A program made the position numbers and the translations under genes. From Atopsyche davidsoni (Eukaryota > Arthropoda > Insecta > Trichoptera > Hydrobiosidae), in the NCBI GenBank assembly GCA_022113835.1, contig JAILWY010000014.1, positions 9,487,501-9,551,500 on the forward strand: a DNA stretch of 64,000 bases. The letters run 5' to 3'. Positions 33,801-48,400 of the stretch are shown piece by piece. The notes beneath the pieces were generated by a model. It was not told the DNA's origin. It saw nothing but the letters and a program-made list of their open reading frames with translations, and did not search any database. Every line of letters begins with the position of its first letter. The stretch's first letter is position 1.

Positions 33801-36800
33801 TTATGTACTTTACAACGTCCAAAGACGTGCCGATTAACTGAAACGCTATTCTTTTCCTTGTCATAGTTTATTTTCTTAATTGTTGTCGATGAATTTGCTC
33901 TGTCTAAATATGATCATCAAGTAATCGTTTAAACATATTATTTTTGGTCTAAGAAAAGTAATGATTTTTTTTGAACATTACTAAAAACCCTATATAGAAA
34001 TTTTCATTTTATTATTAAAAAATATAGGTAGCACAAATAGTGCCTGACTAAATTGTCCCAAGCGTGAGACTATTATTTTGTATTATTACAAAGTAAATGT
34101 ACTATTTATTATTTCTGTATGACTTCGGTTTTTCAATATTTCTATCATTATGTAAATTGTAAGAAACGATTCTCTTTATTTTTGTATTGTTCTTGCGATG
34201 AAATATAGCATTAAGCTCTGAATTCATTTAAATATATAAATTTATCACAATTAGCAATCAAATTTGTATTCGAATGATTTTAATGATTTATATTGATTTG
34301 AATGAATAGAAGAGTTCCCGTTTCAATAGAATTTAAAACGTTTTGCCTTGACTAATATTTGGCAGGCATTTAAAATTCATAATTTTAAAACCGTTGCGGG
34401 TATTTCGTTTGAACGACCATTCTTCCAGCGGATAAGTTTCTCCTAAATATACAAACGGTATTTTCAAATCGGCTTGTGATATTTTCTCTGAAAGCCTTTC
34501 CGGCCACTGAAAAAAGCGAACCTTTTTTTGTAATGCTATCAGTAAATTTTCAGGAATTGTTTTATCTCGATATTTCACGAAACGAATAAAGTTTTACGTT
34601 GTTGAAATAATTCGAATGCTTACACTGACGTAAAGAGTGGGGTCCGTAAAAGTAATACTGATCAAAATCAAAACGTTTTTTTAAAATATGCTTTTTGAAA
34701 GATTCATCACTTAAACATTATATGTATTTAATTAAATTATTCATATCAATACAGTTTTTATTTAACAAATGGACATGGTTACAGAATTTTTAAAAATACT
34801 TTAAAAAAATAGCTCTGTATTGCAATATGGGTCTAAAAGTTCATGCAATATATATTATTGAGTGGCTTTTTAAATTAAATTTTATACAACAACCAAGCTT
34901 GAATAATTTTTTTTCTATTTATACTTTTTATTGATAATAACTATTTGTTTTATATTTCTTAACATAAAAATACCTTGAACTAATTTTAATTGAAAATAAA
35001 GTAAGTACTTAAATAATAACCACAACATGCAATACCTATAACCATTTCAAAAACAGTTTGCTATAGTTAAAAATCAATTCTTAAATTTATTTTATTGATA
35101 TTGTTAAATTCACTGAATTTCGTAATATAAATCAATAAGCGATTAAAGATCAGACCAAAATTATTAAAAAAAAAAAAAAAACTTTTTAAAAGTATTTTTA
35201 AAAGACAAGCTTTGATTCCTAGTAAAATTATTGCTAACTTCAAAAAAACATCTCAATTCATAAAAAATATATTTTTTGATGGATTCGAGTACGTATACTC
35301 CTCATGGTGTGCAACCCTGGCAGAAGTCAACTATGGGGGTTGATGACAGGGCAGGCGAGGCGATCTGGCGGCGCGGCGCCCCAGCAATTAAATCAGGGCT
35401 TACCCAACGTGTCCAGCGGGGAATTAGTCGCGTAAAGGTAGGATCTAGTACTATACGAGATTTATATCGAAAATACCGAGCTACACATTAAACCCGGATC
35501 GAAATAATGAGGTTTGCTAGCAAGCTATTTGATGTGACAACATTATTATTACCATCGAGATTGTTAAGTGCTGGGATTACATTGATAATTAATAGTATGG
35601 AAATAGGCATGTTTTATTGATTTGGTGTCTTGGGTATCGAGTTACGTCCTGGTCCAAGGTCCAAAGGCAACCACGCTCGTCTTGAAGTTCTCAAGCTCTC
35701 TGATAATATCAATAGAGACGATGTGGTTACCTTGAGGTGTACTCGCTCCCGGTGCACCTCGGAGTGGTGTGTTAAAAAATAAGTGAGGAACAGGAAAGGA
35801 CACAAACACAACTCCTGAAGAGAACGTCCGAGAACCAAAAATTTGTTACATTAATAAACCATTTTTTAGACTTAAATTTGTGATTTATGGATCATAAGAA
35901 ATATGAACCAAAGTTGATGTATTTTCTTTGAGCCTAAAGGCAATTTATGATTTTAATGCATATAAAAAGATTTTTTTAATATTCATTGCATACATATTTA
36001 AGTCCGAGTTTTTATGATCAGTAAACAGTATAGCGGCGGACCATAAGAGCGTTTTACAGCCCAAAAAATTAAGGATATAAGCGATGTTACATATAAATTA
36101 TGTTGTAATATTAGTATTGTTTTATGCAAAATCATAAATATACGCTCGAAATACTGTTTGATTGGAGTTGTTCCATTTTATAACGGCTAGGAGACTACGC
36201 ACACAAAAATTGTTAAATTTTAAAAATGTACTACATACAAAAATACTTTTTTTTCAAGTGTTTGATTTTATAGACACATCATTTTGATAAAAATAAAATG
36301 AAATTTCAATTATATTATTATTTACTATCAAGGCTAGGTTTGATGATAATCTTAAAGGGGACAGTTAAAAAAATGTATGTGTACTAAGCCGTGTTCGATG
36401 CGAATCCCAAAGCTCGATGCACAGTGGTTGTTAATCAAACAAACAGCTTCCCCCGAAATCAGAATTATATGCAACTGTTGCAGATCACATACTGACCGGA
36501 TGGACGTGCGGTTTCAGTATCCGTCATTATACCGGAGCTTTCCATCAACGGACATACTCGCAGGTATGGACGGAATTATTCAGCACGTAGCATTTGGCAG
36601 ACTTGACTCTAGAGAGAGCATTATTATACTTAATCATTTGTGTATCGACATGTAAATTATTCATCAAATTACCAACTTAGTCGTAATAGTAAAAAAATAT
36701 ATTTTAAAGTTAAATTAAATATAAATGTGCATAGGTATTTTTTTTTTGATGTAAAGAATATTATATAATATCGGATTGCATTTTTATAAGTAATAAGATG

Positions 36801-37370
36801 GATGTATTAAATCAATATTTTTAAAATATATTATTTAAACAAATTATCATGTATTTATATTATTTGATATATAACACTCAGCAAAGCAGATACTCTTGTC
36901 TTTCTGATGACATCTATTGATTATTGCACGTCGGACCGTCAATGCGATATGGGCCGTAATTTACCAGAAACGTGACATCGAACAATGTGGCTAATTTATT
37001 TAAAGTACATATCTATAGGTTTGCTGCACATTTCAATATTCAAATTTGTGCATACGAACTATTGACAAGGTTTATTAACAATTAGCATTATAACCCGACA
37101 CTGCTTTAAATGTAAAATTTTATTTTCCACAAGAATTCATACAAAATAATAATATTTTCAGAAATACAAAACATGGCCTACTACAGCTGATAGCCCAGGG
37201 AAAAACTCAAGAAAAAAGAAGCATTGGAAAAATAATGTTTACCCAGGATAGAGATATGTTCAGTGTTTTATAAGATATATATTTTACATGTTTATGGTTA
37301 TTTAATATATTCAAAACTTGATATTGAAAGTGTTTACAGGTTTTCTCGGCCGTTTTTTTTATTTTTAGCC
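30855..37370. other. 6.5 kb without a recognisable gene
   Basis: Mostly AT-rich with short open readings lacking any family motif. Slightly GC-richer blocks lie at 31190-31460, 32030-32180, 32540-32720, 33420-33600, 35280-35500 and 36380-36600. One SINE-like remnant is at 32325-32350. Nothing else supports a feature. Confidence 0.45.
32322..32352 (-). repeat. SINE-like B-box remnant
   Basis: On the minus strand GTGGGTTCAAATCCCAGCGA contains a polymerase III B box inside a 5-bp T-arm-like stem. A relative lacking the box is at 54007-54025 (TTTTCACGACGCAGTTGGGAT), sharing the CAACTGCGTCGTGAAA / CAGCGACGTCGTGAAA tail. Confidence 0.4.
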
Positions 37371-37710
37371 GTCCCGGCGCTTCCCCGTAGTAACTACAGT
37401 ACCGGAGCTGAAAAGTTGAAATATGGGGCATAATACCCAAGAAGCGACTGTTTCTTGATACTAAAGCCACAATAAACTATGATATATTGATAACAATGCA
37501 GGGTTTGCTTAAACAGCACAACATAATTAAATCTGTCGCCCCCATCGGTGGCGGCAGGGGCGGTCCTTGTAAAATCGCCATAGCGCCGGTCGGTCGGAAC
37601 TCCGTCCGTTTGGTTAGATTAGAATTTGCGGCTCACCTATAACATCCACGCTAAGTCGTGCTTTGGCAACTAACTAATACGCCAAAGGGAGTAGGGACCG
37701 CGTCCATGTT
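37371..37710. other. GC-rich non-coding block
   Basis: Contains GTCGCCCCCATCGGTGGCGG and GCGCCGGTCGGTCGG within AT-rich DNA. No frame of note. Candidate regulatory element. Confidence 0.35.
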
Positions 37711-37930
37711 ATCTATTGATCATTATATCATTGTACTTGGCGCACAGGCGAACACTTTGTGATCATAATAATCAAAAACAGGTATTGATGATATTCGCAG
37801 TTATACTAAATAACACTTTTTGTGAACTTGAAAATAAAGCGCAGTTTAAATGTCTATCCCTTTTAAATTATCTACCCAACGAACTCCTGAAAAACGAAGC
37901 CATCAAATATGTATATTACTAATAATATAT

Positions 37931-38121
37931 TGAACCCACATCCCCTGGCTTACATGGCCGGTGTACTAATCAAATCTCACACAAATCACGATGATATTTT
38001 TCTGAGAGTTTCTTTAAATCATCTTCTATGTATGAACTTATGTGCCTAATCATATTAGTAATAATATAATAAACCCGTAATGAGTAATAAATACGCATCT
38101 GATTGACGTTTAATAAAAAAA
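37931..38121 (+). repeat. tRNA-derived SINE, copy A, with inverted head
   Basis: The body (37976-38121: CACACAAATCACGATGATAT through ACGCATCTGATTGACGTTTAA) is on the plus strand and matches 61031-61174 in inverse. The tRNA-like head (37931-37969), however, is on the minus strand: its reverse reads TTAGTACACCGGCCATGTAA and ends at the B box. Head and body therefore point toward opposite strands within one copy. Confidence 0.7.
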
Positions 38122-39570
38122 TCGACATAAATATATATCTAGCAAAAAGGTACACCAGTCTCATAATTGTATATAACACATAAGATTCACGAAAACCTTG
38201 ATTGTGTACAAACCTAGTTTTTTTCTTAATATTAAGAATAGTTTAAAAATAAGTTGATTAAAAATTTAGTTAGAATTTATATTCTGAAAATAAAATGTGA
38301 ATTTTAATTCAAAAAAGCACTTTTATAAGTTATTTTTGACTGTCGACACATTCTCATTAAGCTCCTTCTGAAGGAGAACCCTTCAGAATTTCAGACAAGC
38401 CTGCGGCTAAATTTGCACCAGGCGCCATATTTATGACTTGAAATTAAACCTAACTTAAGAGTTTCGCTGAAGGAACTGAAAGACCGATTAGACTGTGCTT
38501 TAAAAATAAAATCCCTAAGCAGCGAGGCTTGGATTATTGTACTAATATTAAATTTTAGACATTTAAAATGTTTTAAGATACCTTGTTAACCCTGATATTC
38601 GAATTTAAATTTTTTACTTGAAAGTAAACAATTTCATAAATCTAAGAAAAAAAAAAAAAATTAAATAATTAAATTTATATTATATTAATTTACAAATTAT
38701 ACAGATAGCGATTCATTTAAACGTTTAAATAAATACGAAAATACAAACAATCAAACAAAACTTATATTATTGAAGTACTATTGCTAATTAATTTTCGTAG
38801 TTAATTTAAAAAATCTATGCCACGTGTGATATTTATCTATATTTACTCTTCTAATATATGCAATAGTTTTATTTAATTTTAACATTGATAAAAAATCTGC
38901 ATTACAAATAAAAATTTAAAATGTCGTATGTTGCAAGTGAGAAACCAGTTTGTGAAAATATATTAATTATCATTGAGACGTTGTCATGTGTTTGGTAGTA
39001 GTTAAGGGTTGATAATTTAAGAGTTTTCAATGTTATATTTACTCACATGGCGTTCAAAGTCATATTTGAAAAAAACAAGCTGTGAAAAGTTTTCATATAA
39101 AATAAACAATGGTAATCAGTTTTAATTAAATAAACTTACCAAAAAAAGTTGAACAGTTGGCGATTATTCAGCTTTTTACCTGTAATAAAAAAGTTAAGAT
39201 TAGTTCAAACTTTATAAGGCAATATGTCTTAATTCATTACTAATGTTAGACAACGTTGTGTTTCGATAGATTTCAAAGAAAAATGTTTTGTGTATTGTCT
39301 GTTAAATTTTGCTTCTTATTTTTCACAGATAAGTTTCAAATGAATGTTTTAAATATTGTTAATTGATGGAAAAAAGTGACACTTAGTAGAATTGGATACA
39401 TATCAGGTTTGGTAACAAACATCAAATGGTAAAATTCAAATATCTTTTCTGCATAAACTATACAAAATATTCGGTTTTACTCAAAATGAATTTATAAATA
39501 TATTATTGATTTTTGTGAAGACCGTCTCACAGGAAGTACGATTATGCCTATACAGGTTTTATTGATTGAT
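38122..39570. other. AT-rich non-coding sequence
   Basis: No gene, RNA or repeat family recognised. A small block at 38341-38520 is less AT-rich. Confidence 0.5.
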
Positions 39571-39575
39571 AATGA

Positions 39576-39707
39576 TTAAGTACATTTTTTCAAATATCAA
39601 AAGCCACGTAAGCTTGGGGATGTGGGTTCAAATCCCACACAAATCACGATAATATTTTTCTGAGAGTTTCTTTAATCAATTTTCAATATTTGAAAAAATG
39701 TACTTAA
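39576..39707 (+). repeat. tRNA-derived SINE, copy B, inside a perfect 22-bp inverted repeat
   Basis: The SINE part (39599-39685) carries GTGGGTTCAAATCCCAC and AATATTTTTCTGAGAGTTTC, as in the other copies. It is bracketed by exact inverted 22-mers, 39576-39597 (TTAAGTACATTTTTTCAAAT...) and 39686-39707. Such brackets are not part of ordinary SINEs. Confidence 0.75.
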
Positions 39708-42700
39708 GGGTCTGAACCCATAATTGAGTTTTTTTGATCATATTCTAGTCCGTTTAGCGAAAAATCGACTGCACTAATCAAAAAAATTTCAATGCAAAAA
39801 GTTTGATACATCTCTTCTTCCAAACAGAATATATTTTTATTTCTTATAAATTTACTATTAATATGATAATTATGTATTTTTCCGATTGAAGTGTAGGAAT
39901 TCGGAGATTCGTCATGTCCCTTTTCCAAGAGTCTTAAACATTCAAAAGTCTTTTTTTAAATTCGAATTAAAGGATTAAATATTAACCCGGTGCTATATAT
40001 TATTTTAAAAATTAAAAAAAAAAAAAAATCTTTAACAAACTTTGGTTTTGAAAAGTCGTCATTTTATCCAATTTTTCAACATCTTCAAGATTTTATTTTA
40101 CCCTGAAAATGGACGATAAATAAATAGTAAAAAATTGATAAATATAATTTAAATTTTTTTAAATTCTCTGTAAAAAATTATCAATTGTCGACATAGAAAA
40201 ATAATGTGAAAATTAAATTAATTCAATGGCACGATTTCGCCAGGTAATGGACTGCCTCCGGTGTCCGGTTGGACACCAGAGGCAAATAAAAGGCTGGAAG
40301 CAACTGCCTTAATAATTATCAATGAATTTATAAACTTCCAGACTTGCAATGATTGAAATTCAAATATATCAATAAAAAACCAAATAATCATCCCCGTAAC
40401 AACCGGAATGCAAAAGCCCCGCTAAAATTACCATTCAAAACAGAATCAACCCGAAACAATTTCCACCCCGGCCTCCGAGTCGCCACCGCACTGGGGGCTG
40501 CTCCAAGACGACAGGATCCACGCGGGGCGACATGACAAATGAGGGTCGGCTGAAGGGAAGTGTTTCAGCGGGCCGACCGCCGAAGCAGGAAATATCCCGG
40601 CTGTTAGATTTTATTGCCCCCAGGACTGCCTCGGCCGGCCGTTTCTCCGCTTTTTTGAGCAGAGCCTTCGCAAGGTTAAGGGAAAGCTTTTTTTATGGAT
40701 TTTGTTGTGAAGTATTTTTGAAGTGAAAGTGTTATTTGATTTTCAAACGAGTCACGGCTGATAAATTTATTTCATGTAAAATACACATGAATGTTAAACA
40801 ATACATTATATATGTACAGTATACGTTATACGAGTACCAAAAATGCACACAAAATGTTTCAAACTCACCACTCAAAATAGAAATTAAGTTTAAACAAAAA
40901 AACGGCCCAAATTAGTTTGTGATAGCTTTAAAGGGAAATTCACAGTTTTTCTTGCTTGTGTGAAACGTACACCATTTATATAAATTTGCATATTAAACAT
41001 GTATGTAGAAATAATTTTTATAAGTTATTTAAGTCTGCCGGGTTAAGAAATACTAAAAAATTTATCTGAGCTATCTATTCGATTTGTACAATAAAGTAAA
41101 TTATCGTTTTGTAAAATAAATAATAATATATTAATACGTTTGTATAAACACAAAAGGATTACAGTTGGTATTTGATTCTGTCTTGGAATTCAAATGCTTT
41201 ATTTAAAGAGGAAGGGGAGGATAAACTCCGACCTTGACCCAGATAAGGATGAGGGTAGATTCTTGCTAACCTCTCTTCCGAGACGACGTCAGAGTATTCG
41301 TAATGGATTATTGGTCAGCATCTGTAACTTTGCGAAATGAAAGATGGCACTTTAAGTATTTGAACAAGGAGTGTCTGTAAAACTGTTAAACTGTCATTAA
41401 CAGTGAACATTATATTAATTTACTTGATATAATGTCCATAAATTATATAAATAAATAAGTCCATAAATTCAGTGTACTTTACGTGTATTCTGCAAATAAT
41501 TATGAGTTGAACTGTTAATTAAATTTACAATACTAAAAAATATTGAAAATGCGAGAAAAAAGCTTTGTTTTTCTTGTTGTGGATAGGCTGTATTCTAAAA
41601 CACACCTTCTGACTATCTGGATATTATTTTGTCGTGACCCTAAAACCAAGCAAAGATTTTAAATATGTATACATATGCGCATTTGATGTTCTTACAAAAA
41701 TAAATGTTTAATTTATGTTTCAAAAAAATACTTATTAAGATATACAACGAAAATTATATTGAGAGTATGAAAATTAATGTTTTTTCAATTGATCCAAATT
41801 CAATACTTAAAAAAACCAATTGTTTTTTTCAGTATATTTTATAGAAACTGTAGGCATAAGTAACACAGTAAATTAAATACTATTTTCGTTTCATAGCACA
41901 GTAAGAGATATATCACGCTCTTGATTATGAGGTTCTCTTTATACGAAGTATGGTTTTGAATTCCACCTGTATTCACCTTTAAATATTGTAAAAAAACTGA
42001 GTCTGCGTGAATATATTTAATTGGCTTAAAAACAAAGTAAATTATATGTATTTATATCTTAAAAGCATTTTAAGATAAACCAATCAAATAAACTCTAAAA
42101 TTCACTCATAAAACCAGTCTATATTGTTATTATATAAAACATTCACATATATCATAATCTCTATATTAAGAACACAGGTAGTTGGAAGATAATCCACGTA
42201 GTAATACATTTCATACGACCGCAGATTGGGAATCAACATGAGCTCCGGGGCACTCTGGCAAAGTCGATATTTGCGGTGAATCAAACCGAAAATAAGCATT
42301 GTCTGCAATATATCGGTTCTCTTTGACCTGCACTCGCTGCAGCTGCGATTCGGTCATAAAGTGCATTATTTATGCAGTGTATTTATCTCACTTTTGCAGC
42401 GTCCCGGTATAATGAGGCCACCGTGGCGGCGTAAACGGACTCTAAACGATCGTGGATGGTAAATAACGGGAAGATATATTCCCCAGCAGTTGCAATTTTC
42501 ATATATTGCGATAATCGAGGCGATCGTTTTAGCATTTTTACGCTACGTTGTCTATCAATCAAAGAAAATTACTTGCGTCCCTAAAACGTTTAATTTTATC
42601 ACGATACCAGGCCGATGGTCAATGGACTTGACTTGCGTTTTAGAATTGATTTATTTATATCAGACTAAAGGTTACCTTTTTATGCTGATCCGCTTATATG

Positions 42701-45055
42701 ATAGCTGCAAATAAGGATAAAATGTTGAGTGATTTGAATTCCCTATTACCTGTCTTCCATACCAGAAGAAAAGACAAATATAAATTCTGTAACAATAATG
42801 CATACAATAATAACCACACATACACATTTGTATCTAACAATATTAAACAACGTATTTACCGATTCTTCAAAAGAGAGCATCAAAAACCGGTGAGCGAATA
42901 TTTGACAAATTTTATTGAATTATTTGAATAACTGAAACAGTTAACACAAAAATTGTTTCGGTCCTTTGTTATTAAGAATAATATTTTTTTTTGTTGTTCT
43001 AAAATACTAAAAGTATGATTGTATTAAGGTTCTATTATTCCAGCTTTCTACCGTGACTCTAAGCCTGAAAACACTGTTGATAAATTTATACGTCATCTGA
43101 TACACGATAATAATGCATAGAGCGAAAGTGTAGCGGTCGAATGTGGGATATCTAAACGGAAAGTGTCTAGAATAAGTTTACACATTTTACAAATACCAAG
43201 TGAAATAAGAGGCGAAAAATATAAGAATATTTCAGATTTAAATTTATTGAACATTTTCAACTAAACGTCGTTGAGAAGGATTTCAACCTAGAACAGCAAC
43301 TCAAAATGTTATGCGAGTTCATTATGAATGATAATTAAAAATATACGAAAAAAATCTCATATGAATTTTGATAATTGATTGAGAAATAATAACAAATCAA
43401 TTTTTTCAAAATTTTTAATAATGAAAATACACTTTGATAAATATCTTGTTCATTAATGATAAATATGATATAAAACATAGGTTTTTTGTGGTTATTTCCC
43501 ATAAAATATATTTATTAAATAAAACCACAACTGATGTTTATTGCTAAACGGTGAGAGCTATTTTGTCCCGTAGAGGAATGTAGTTACATTTTTTTTAGAA
43601 TTGAATTGATAGAAACATATTATTTACAAATATAAATTAGAGTATATGCAAAAGGCGTTCACGATTGTAATGATAACTTAATTTAAAATGTATTAAATTT
43701 ACTGCCAGTTAGAAGAAATTTTCCATATTTACAATTATGAAATAACAATTTGTATTTCTAGAAATTAACCAGAACACAGCTCTCTTGTTTGTAACAAAAT
43801 ACTTTAAATCTATCAATATTCCATTACCAATAACAAACTCAACAGATAAACGTGTTTTACCAGCCCGAAATTTCAGAATTGAATTTCAGCGTAAGGCTTT
43901 CAGCAGGTATTAAAGTAAACTTGTCAATGCCTGTCGACACCTGCTATCGAAGTAACCACTCCAAACAACTTTTTCCATCCCCGGAACCTTTTACCTTTAG
44001 ACCCACCCTTCTGGATAATCCCTTGAATAGCGTCAAATTATTAATGAGATACCGACCGAAATTAAGACTTGTCCTGTTCGTTTATTATGAGACAGCTTAA
44101 TATGCTTTTAAAATATTTGGGATGCCCTTAAATATTTGACATCTTATTATATTTTACCCGGTACGAACATGAATAATAATGATGTTGGAATTAGAACCAT
44201 TTTTTTAATACTCTATGCAAAATTTGTGATAAAGCGTATTTAAATATTAAAGTCACCGTTTTTATCAAATATATGGTAGAATATAAGAGCATAGGTGAAT
44301 TTTTTAACTAAAGGTATTTTAAATTTAATTCTTATTATTCTGCAGTTCATGAGCTGGAGACAACCAGACAGAACAACCATTGTATATTTCAACAATATAG
44401 TTTACCACACGAAATTTGAAGCTACCAGAAGGGAGAAGTTAAATAAAAATTTTATGATTTCTCGAATCATGAAATGATGATGAAATAATGCAGCGTTATT
44501 GGAAAATCTTTTTTTAAAGTTTAAGATGCCTTCATAGTCATGTTATAAACAGAAAAGAAACTGATAGACCAAGTATTATATAAAATAAGTAAAAAATTAT
44601 ATAAAATTTAAAAAATATATATGTTTTTTTTAAATTTCGTGATATGGCACAATACGCATATATTACTTTATCTATATATTTTTAACATTAGGATAATATG
44701 ATTTTGAAACAATTTTAAATCGTACTGGATTAAATATTAATATAAATGTATTATAAAGTAACTTAATCTCATTATGATTATTAGACACTGAATATAACAA
44801 GTACTTAAATAATTAATTAAATAATAAGGGTAAGGATGCTGTTAACTCAACAAACTCCACTATATATTTATGTTAGCTAATTTCAAATCACAAAAAGAGA
44901 TCTAAGCAAATACACAAAACAAACTTCCCAAAATTTATCAAGAGCTTCCTCCAATATTTACAATGTTTAATATAATACTCCACCAAGTTAGCTCTAAATC
45001 AAACTACGTACACTCGCAAATAAACCTGCGGTAAAATCGACGATTAGTAATATTA
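39708..45055. other. 5.3 kb without a recognisable gene
   Basis: AT-rich except for 40225-40690, a GC-rich block with CCCCGGCCTCCGAGTCGCC and CCTCGGCCGGCCG, and 42370-42470. Open readings at 42698-42931 and 43852-44100 (77 and 82 codons) show no family motif and are not called. Confidence 0.45.
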
Positions 45056-45490
45056 CCCTTCCCAGGGGGGCGTGCATGGTGCGGCCCCCTCAACCCCCTC
45101 GACCCCCTCGACCCCCTGACTCTTTACTTTAGTACTTAGTGTAAACAAAGTTTGAGCGCCCCTCGGTCTGATTTCCGAAAGTTTCTAAGGTTAAACAAGA
45201 CGTAGAACTCTACAGCACATGTCCCGCACAATGGATGCTTCGAACGTGAAGACGTTTACAAGCCATGCCGGCGTAATAATGGCGAATCAATTCCAGCCGA
45301 CCAGATGCCACTGGATTATTAATATCTAGTATAATAGAATACCTTTTTGAACCCTCCCCTACGAGGGCAGGGATGTGGGGAAGCGGTCATCACTGCCGGA
45401 GTACTCGGAGATCATTAGCAACATGTGGTAGAAACGGGGGTAGTTTTTGGTCGAGCTCAGTTAAAATGCGAAGCTGAAGAGGGGCAGGTG
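45056..45490. other. GC-rich non-coding block with CCCCCTCGA repeats
   Basis: 45085-45118 contains a 9-bp tandem repeat (about four units of ACCCCCTCG-like sequence). The rest is a GC-richer block with no open frame. Candidate regulatory element. Confidence 0.45.
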
Positions 45491-48400
45491 CGAAATCAAA
45501 ATTAACTTACGACTATGTATTTTTTGAAAGCTTTTTAAAATTATATTTATTACATTTATCCAAATATATGTTTATTTGATGAGATACACTCAGTTACAGG
45601 TTGCATAGATTTGAGGATCTATATTCAATAAGTGGAAATTTACAACCGATTGTTCATTAATCTTAAATTTAATTCGTCTATGTTTATTTTTATGTCTTTT
45701 AATATGATACATAGAGATCCCTTGAAATTGAATTCCGTATCAAAAATGCAGTGAAGACAAGGGTGTACAAAAAACCTAATAATATTCGACGTAGTTTTGT
45801 TTAATTAACACACACCAAAGTGAAGATTACTATAAAACAATTGTCGGGTGTAAATGATACTTATTGAATTTATGCCACAATTAAGGGGATTTAAAAATAG
45901 TTTATCTAATTAATATGTTCCAGTTTTTGCAGGGCTAACAAGACCATAGGTTTTCAGGAGTTTCGTTGTAGTGGAGATTCAACACAGATAAAGGTTATGA
46001 AGATAAACAGGTAAGAGGAGATTAACAATATATGAGCCTTCGATCAACATTCCGAGTGATCGGTAATCCATCGTTCTACGCGAATAAATACACCTGAAGG
46101 TCTGATACTCCCGTTTCAAAGGAGGCGCATGGTTTAATGAAACCTGTCGATTGAGGGTTATTTTACAGGATGTAATAAAATACTTACGCCATAAATATTA
46201 AAGACGGTGTTTGTAGTTTTATTAAGCGTGCAATCAGGCATGAGCAAACAGAGTATTTCATTCTGGAAACAAAGTAAACACGTGAAGAAAATTTATTACT
46301 GTTGAAGTAATGACGGGAAATTAATATTTCAGAGAAAGGTTTCGTAGTTTGCGGAGAGATGTCGTTGGTGTACGGCTTTTTATCAAGACTTCTTCTGAAA
46401 ATATATTTTCAGTCACAAATATATAAATATCTATATCTATACATGGTCCGTAATTAAAAAAAATAAGTATTAATGAAGCTTTACGATTTTAAAATAAGGT
46501 GCACTATATTAATTAAAATGTTAAATTAGTTAATATGGAAGGCTTTCATATTAAGTTTAGAGTACGTACTTCAATATCCAGATAAGTAATCATCGGAGAG
46601 ATCAATACCTTAGGGATGTAGGGGTAACTTTTGACCGCTAATCAAAGGGAGGTTAAACTTGGCCCATGAGAGACGCACGAATCCAAAGACATTAACCCCC
46701 TCTCGGTGGGGTGTAACTTCTTCAAGTGGCCGAGTAAATAATGTAAGACTGTTTAAGACTTATTTTGAGATGAGTGCTGACAGCGTTGGGGTGAGTTTGG
46801 AGTTATGACTGAAAGGTCAACGTTATAAAATAATTATATTAACACAAGATATTTTCAGATAAAGTTGCTTTGGAAAATAAAATATTATTTATAAGAATGC
46901 TTTCTTGAGAATCAAGAAAGTTAAAAATATCTAAATATACAAAGGCTTTAGATAAACAAATAAGTTTGTAAGATTTTAGTTTAAAAAAAAAAAACAATCG
47001 TTACTCTGAATATGTTTTGACTTTTGAATAGCTGAAAATTTAAGCTTAAAATTTACTATAATAATAATTTATAAACTATTCGAATTAAAAAAAAAAAAAA
47101 ATCGTAACTGTAAAAATATTTTTGTGTGACTTTAAGCGTGAACGTTTTAAAAATTATTATATTTATCAAGTTCCCGGAGTAAGAAGTCGCACCATAAATA
47201 CCCTTCATATTTGTGTTTCCTTATCTATGGTAATAAGCATTAGAGAGTCTCGGCCTGTACGGTCGGTAAAACAGGTTGTGCAGTTATCAGTGCGCGGCGA
47301 CGATTCGCATTTGTTTTTCAGGATAAAGCATGCCAAATAATAAATCGTCATGTTTTCATAGTTTGTTTCTAGTGTCAGCTGTTACTTTTTATTTATATTT
47401 CTTATCGGAGCTTAAATGAATACACAATGTTGGTAAAATACGGAGAAAACAAAATATGAGCAATGCGAATAAATGGATGCTTTCGGCGTTTAGTTTTAAT
47501 GATGAATCAATTGAGACCTTCTAAGCGGATAATGCGTTAATTTAAAGAAGATACAATGTATAGCTTATTTTGTTGAAAATAGCATATAAGTAAAAAAGCA
47601 GGCAAGGAATACTTCACAGTGATAGCATTTCTTATTTTTTTAAGTTCCTAAGTTGTTTTGATAGATATTTTAATTTTGGATAGATGCTTCCAAAATAATT
47701 TATACGAAGTCATATAAATTTTATGAATATCGCTACGGTGTGACTACTGGGCCAACGAGAAAGCCTTAATATATATTTATAGGTGAAATCTCTTAAAAAA
47801 TAAATAATAAATCGGAAAAGGCCAAAACGCCCCGGTAATCGACGCATTAGTCTAAATGTACTCCGAAGTCGAATGAAAAGCCGACCGATGGAAATTTAAA
47901 ACTCGAGACACCAATAACAATAAATCGACCAGCCAAACTGGCGGCGAGCACCTTTTTACGTCCGGCCTGCGCGTTTAGGCCGTGTTAATTCTGTTCGGGG
48001 GTTGATGAGATAATCAAATCCTTATTGGCCAGGAGCCGAGGGATGCTCTGACGTAATTAAAACTAACGCCTGGGGGTGGGGTGTCATGTAGCGGAAAAAT
48101 CTGGAAAGCTTTCACGATTCCGGAGTTATATTTTTAGATTATGATTTGAATTTTGATTTCAAAACGTTTTGCAAGCTTGATCAAATTTTTTAGTCAGAAC
48201 ACTTGTAATATAAAATGTCGTTTCTCCAGCTTGTGGTCTGTTCAGTTCTTGCCAATGAATGTATGTTTATAGTTGAAAAAAATTAATACGGTATATTAAC
48301 AGATGTCATGATATGTTTTGAAAGGTGCGACATGTTTCAAATAAATTCCTTACAATTGAAGCGAAATATATATTTTATTTAGTTTGAATATAAGTTAATT

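Noticed and set aside
36377..36655. A 92-codon reading with several cysteines
   Set aside because: No zinc-finger spacing, no homology that I recognise, and no clear splice partners. It could be a conserved non-coding block instead.
42698..43330. A gag-like or other coding gene in this stretch
   Set aside because: Readable pieces in two frames are rich in Asn and Lys and match nothing I recognise; stops interrupt them, and base composition equals that of the surroundings.
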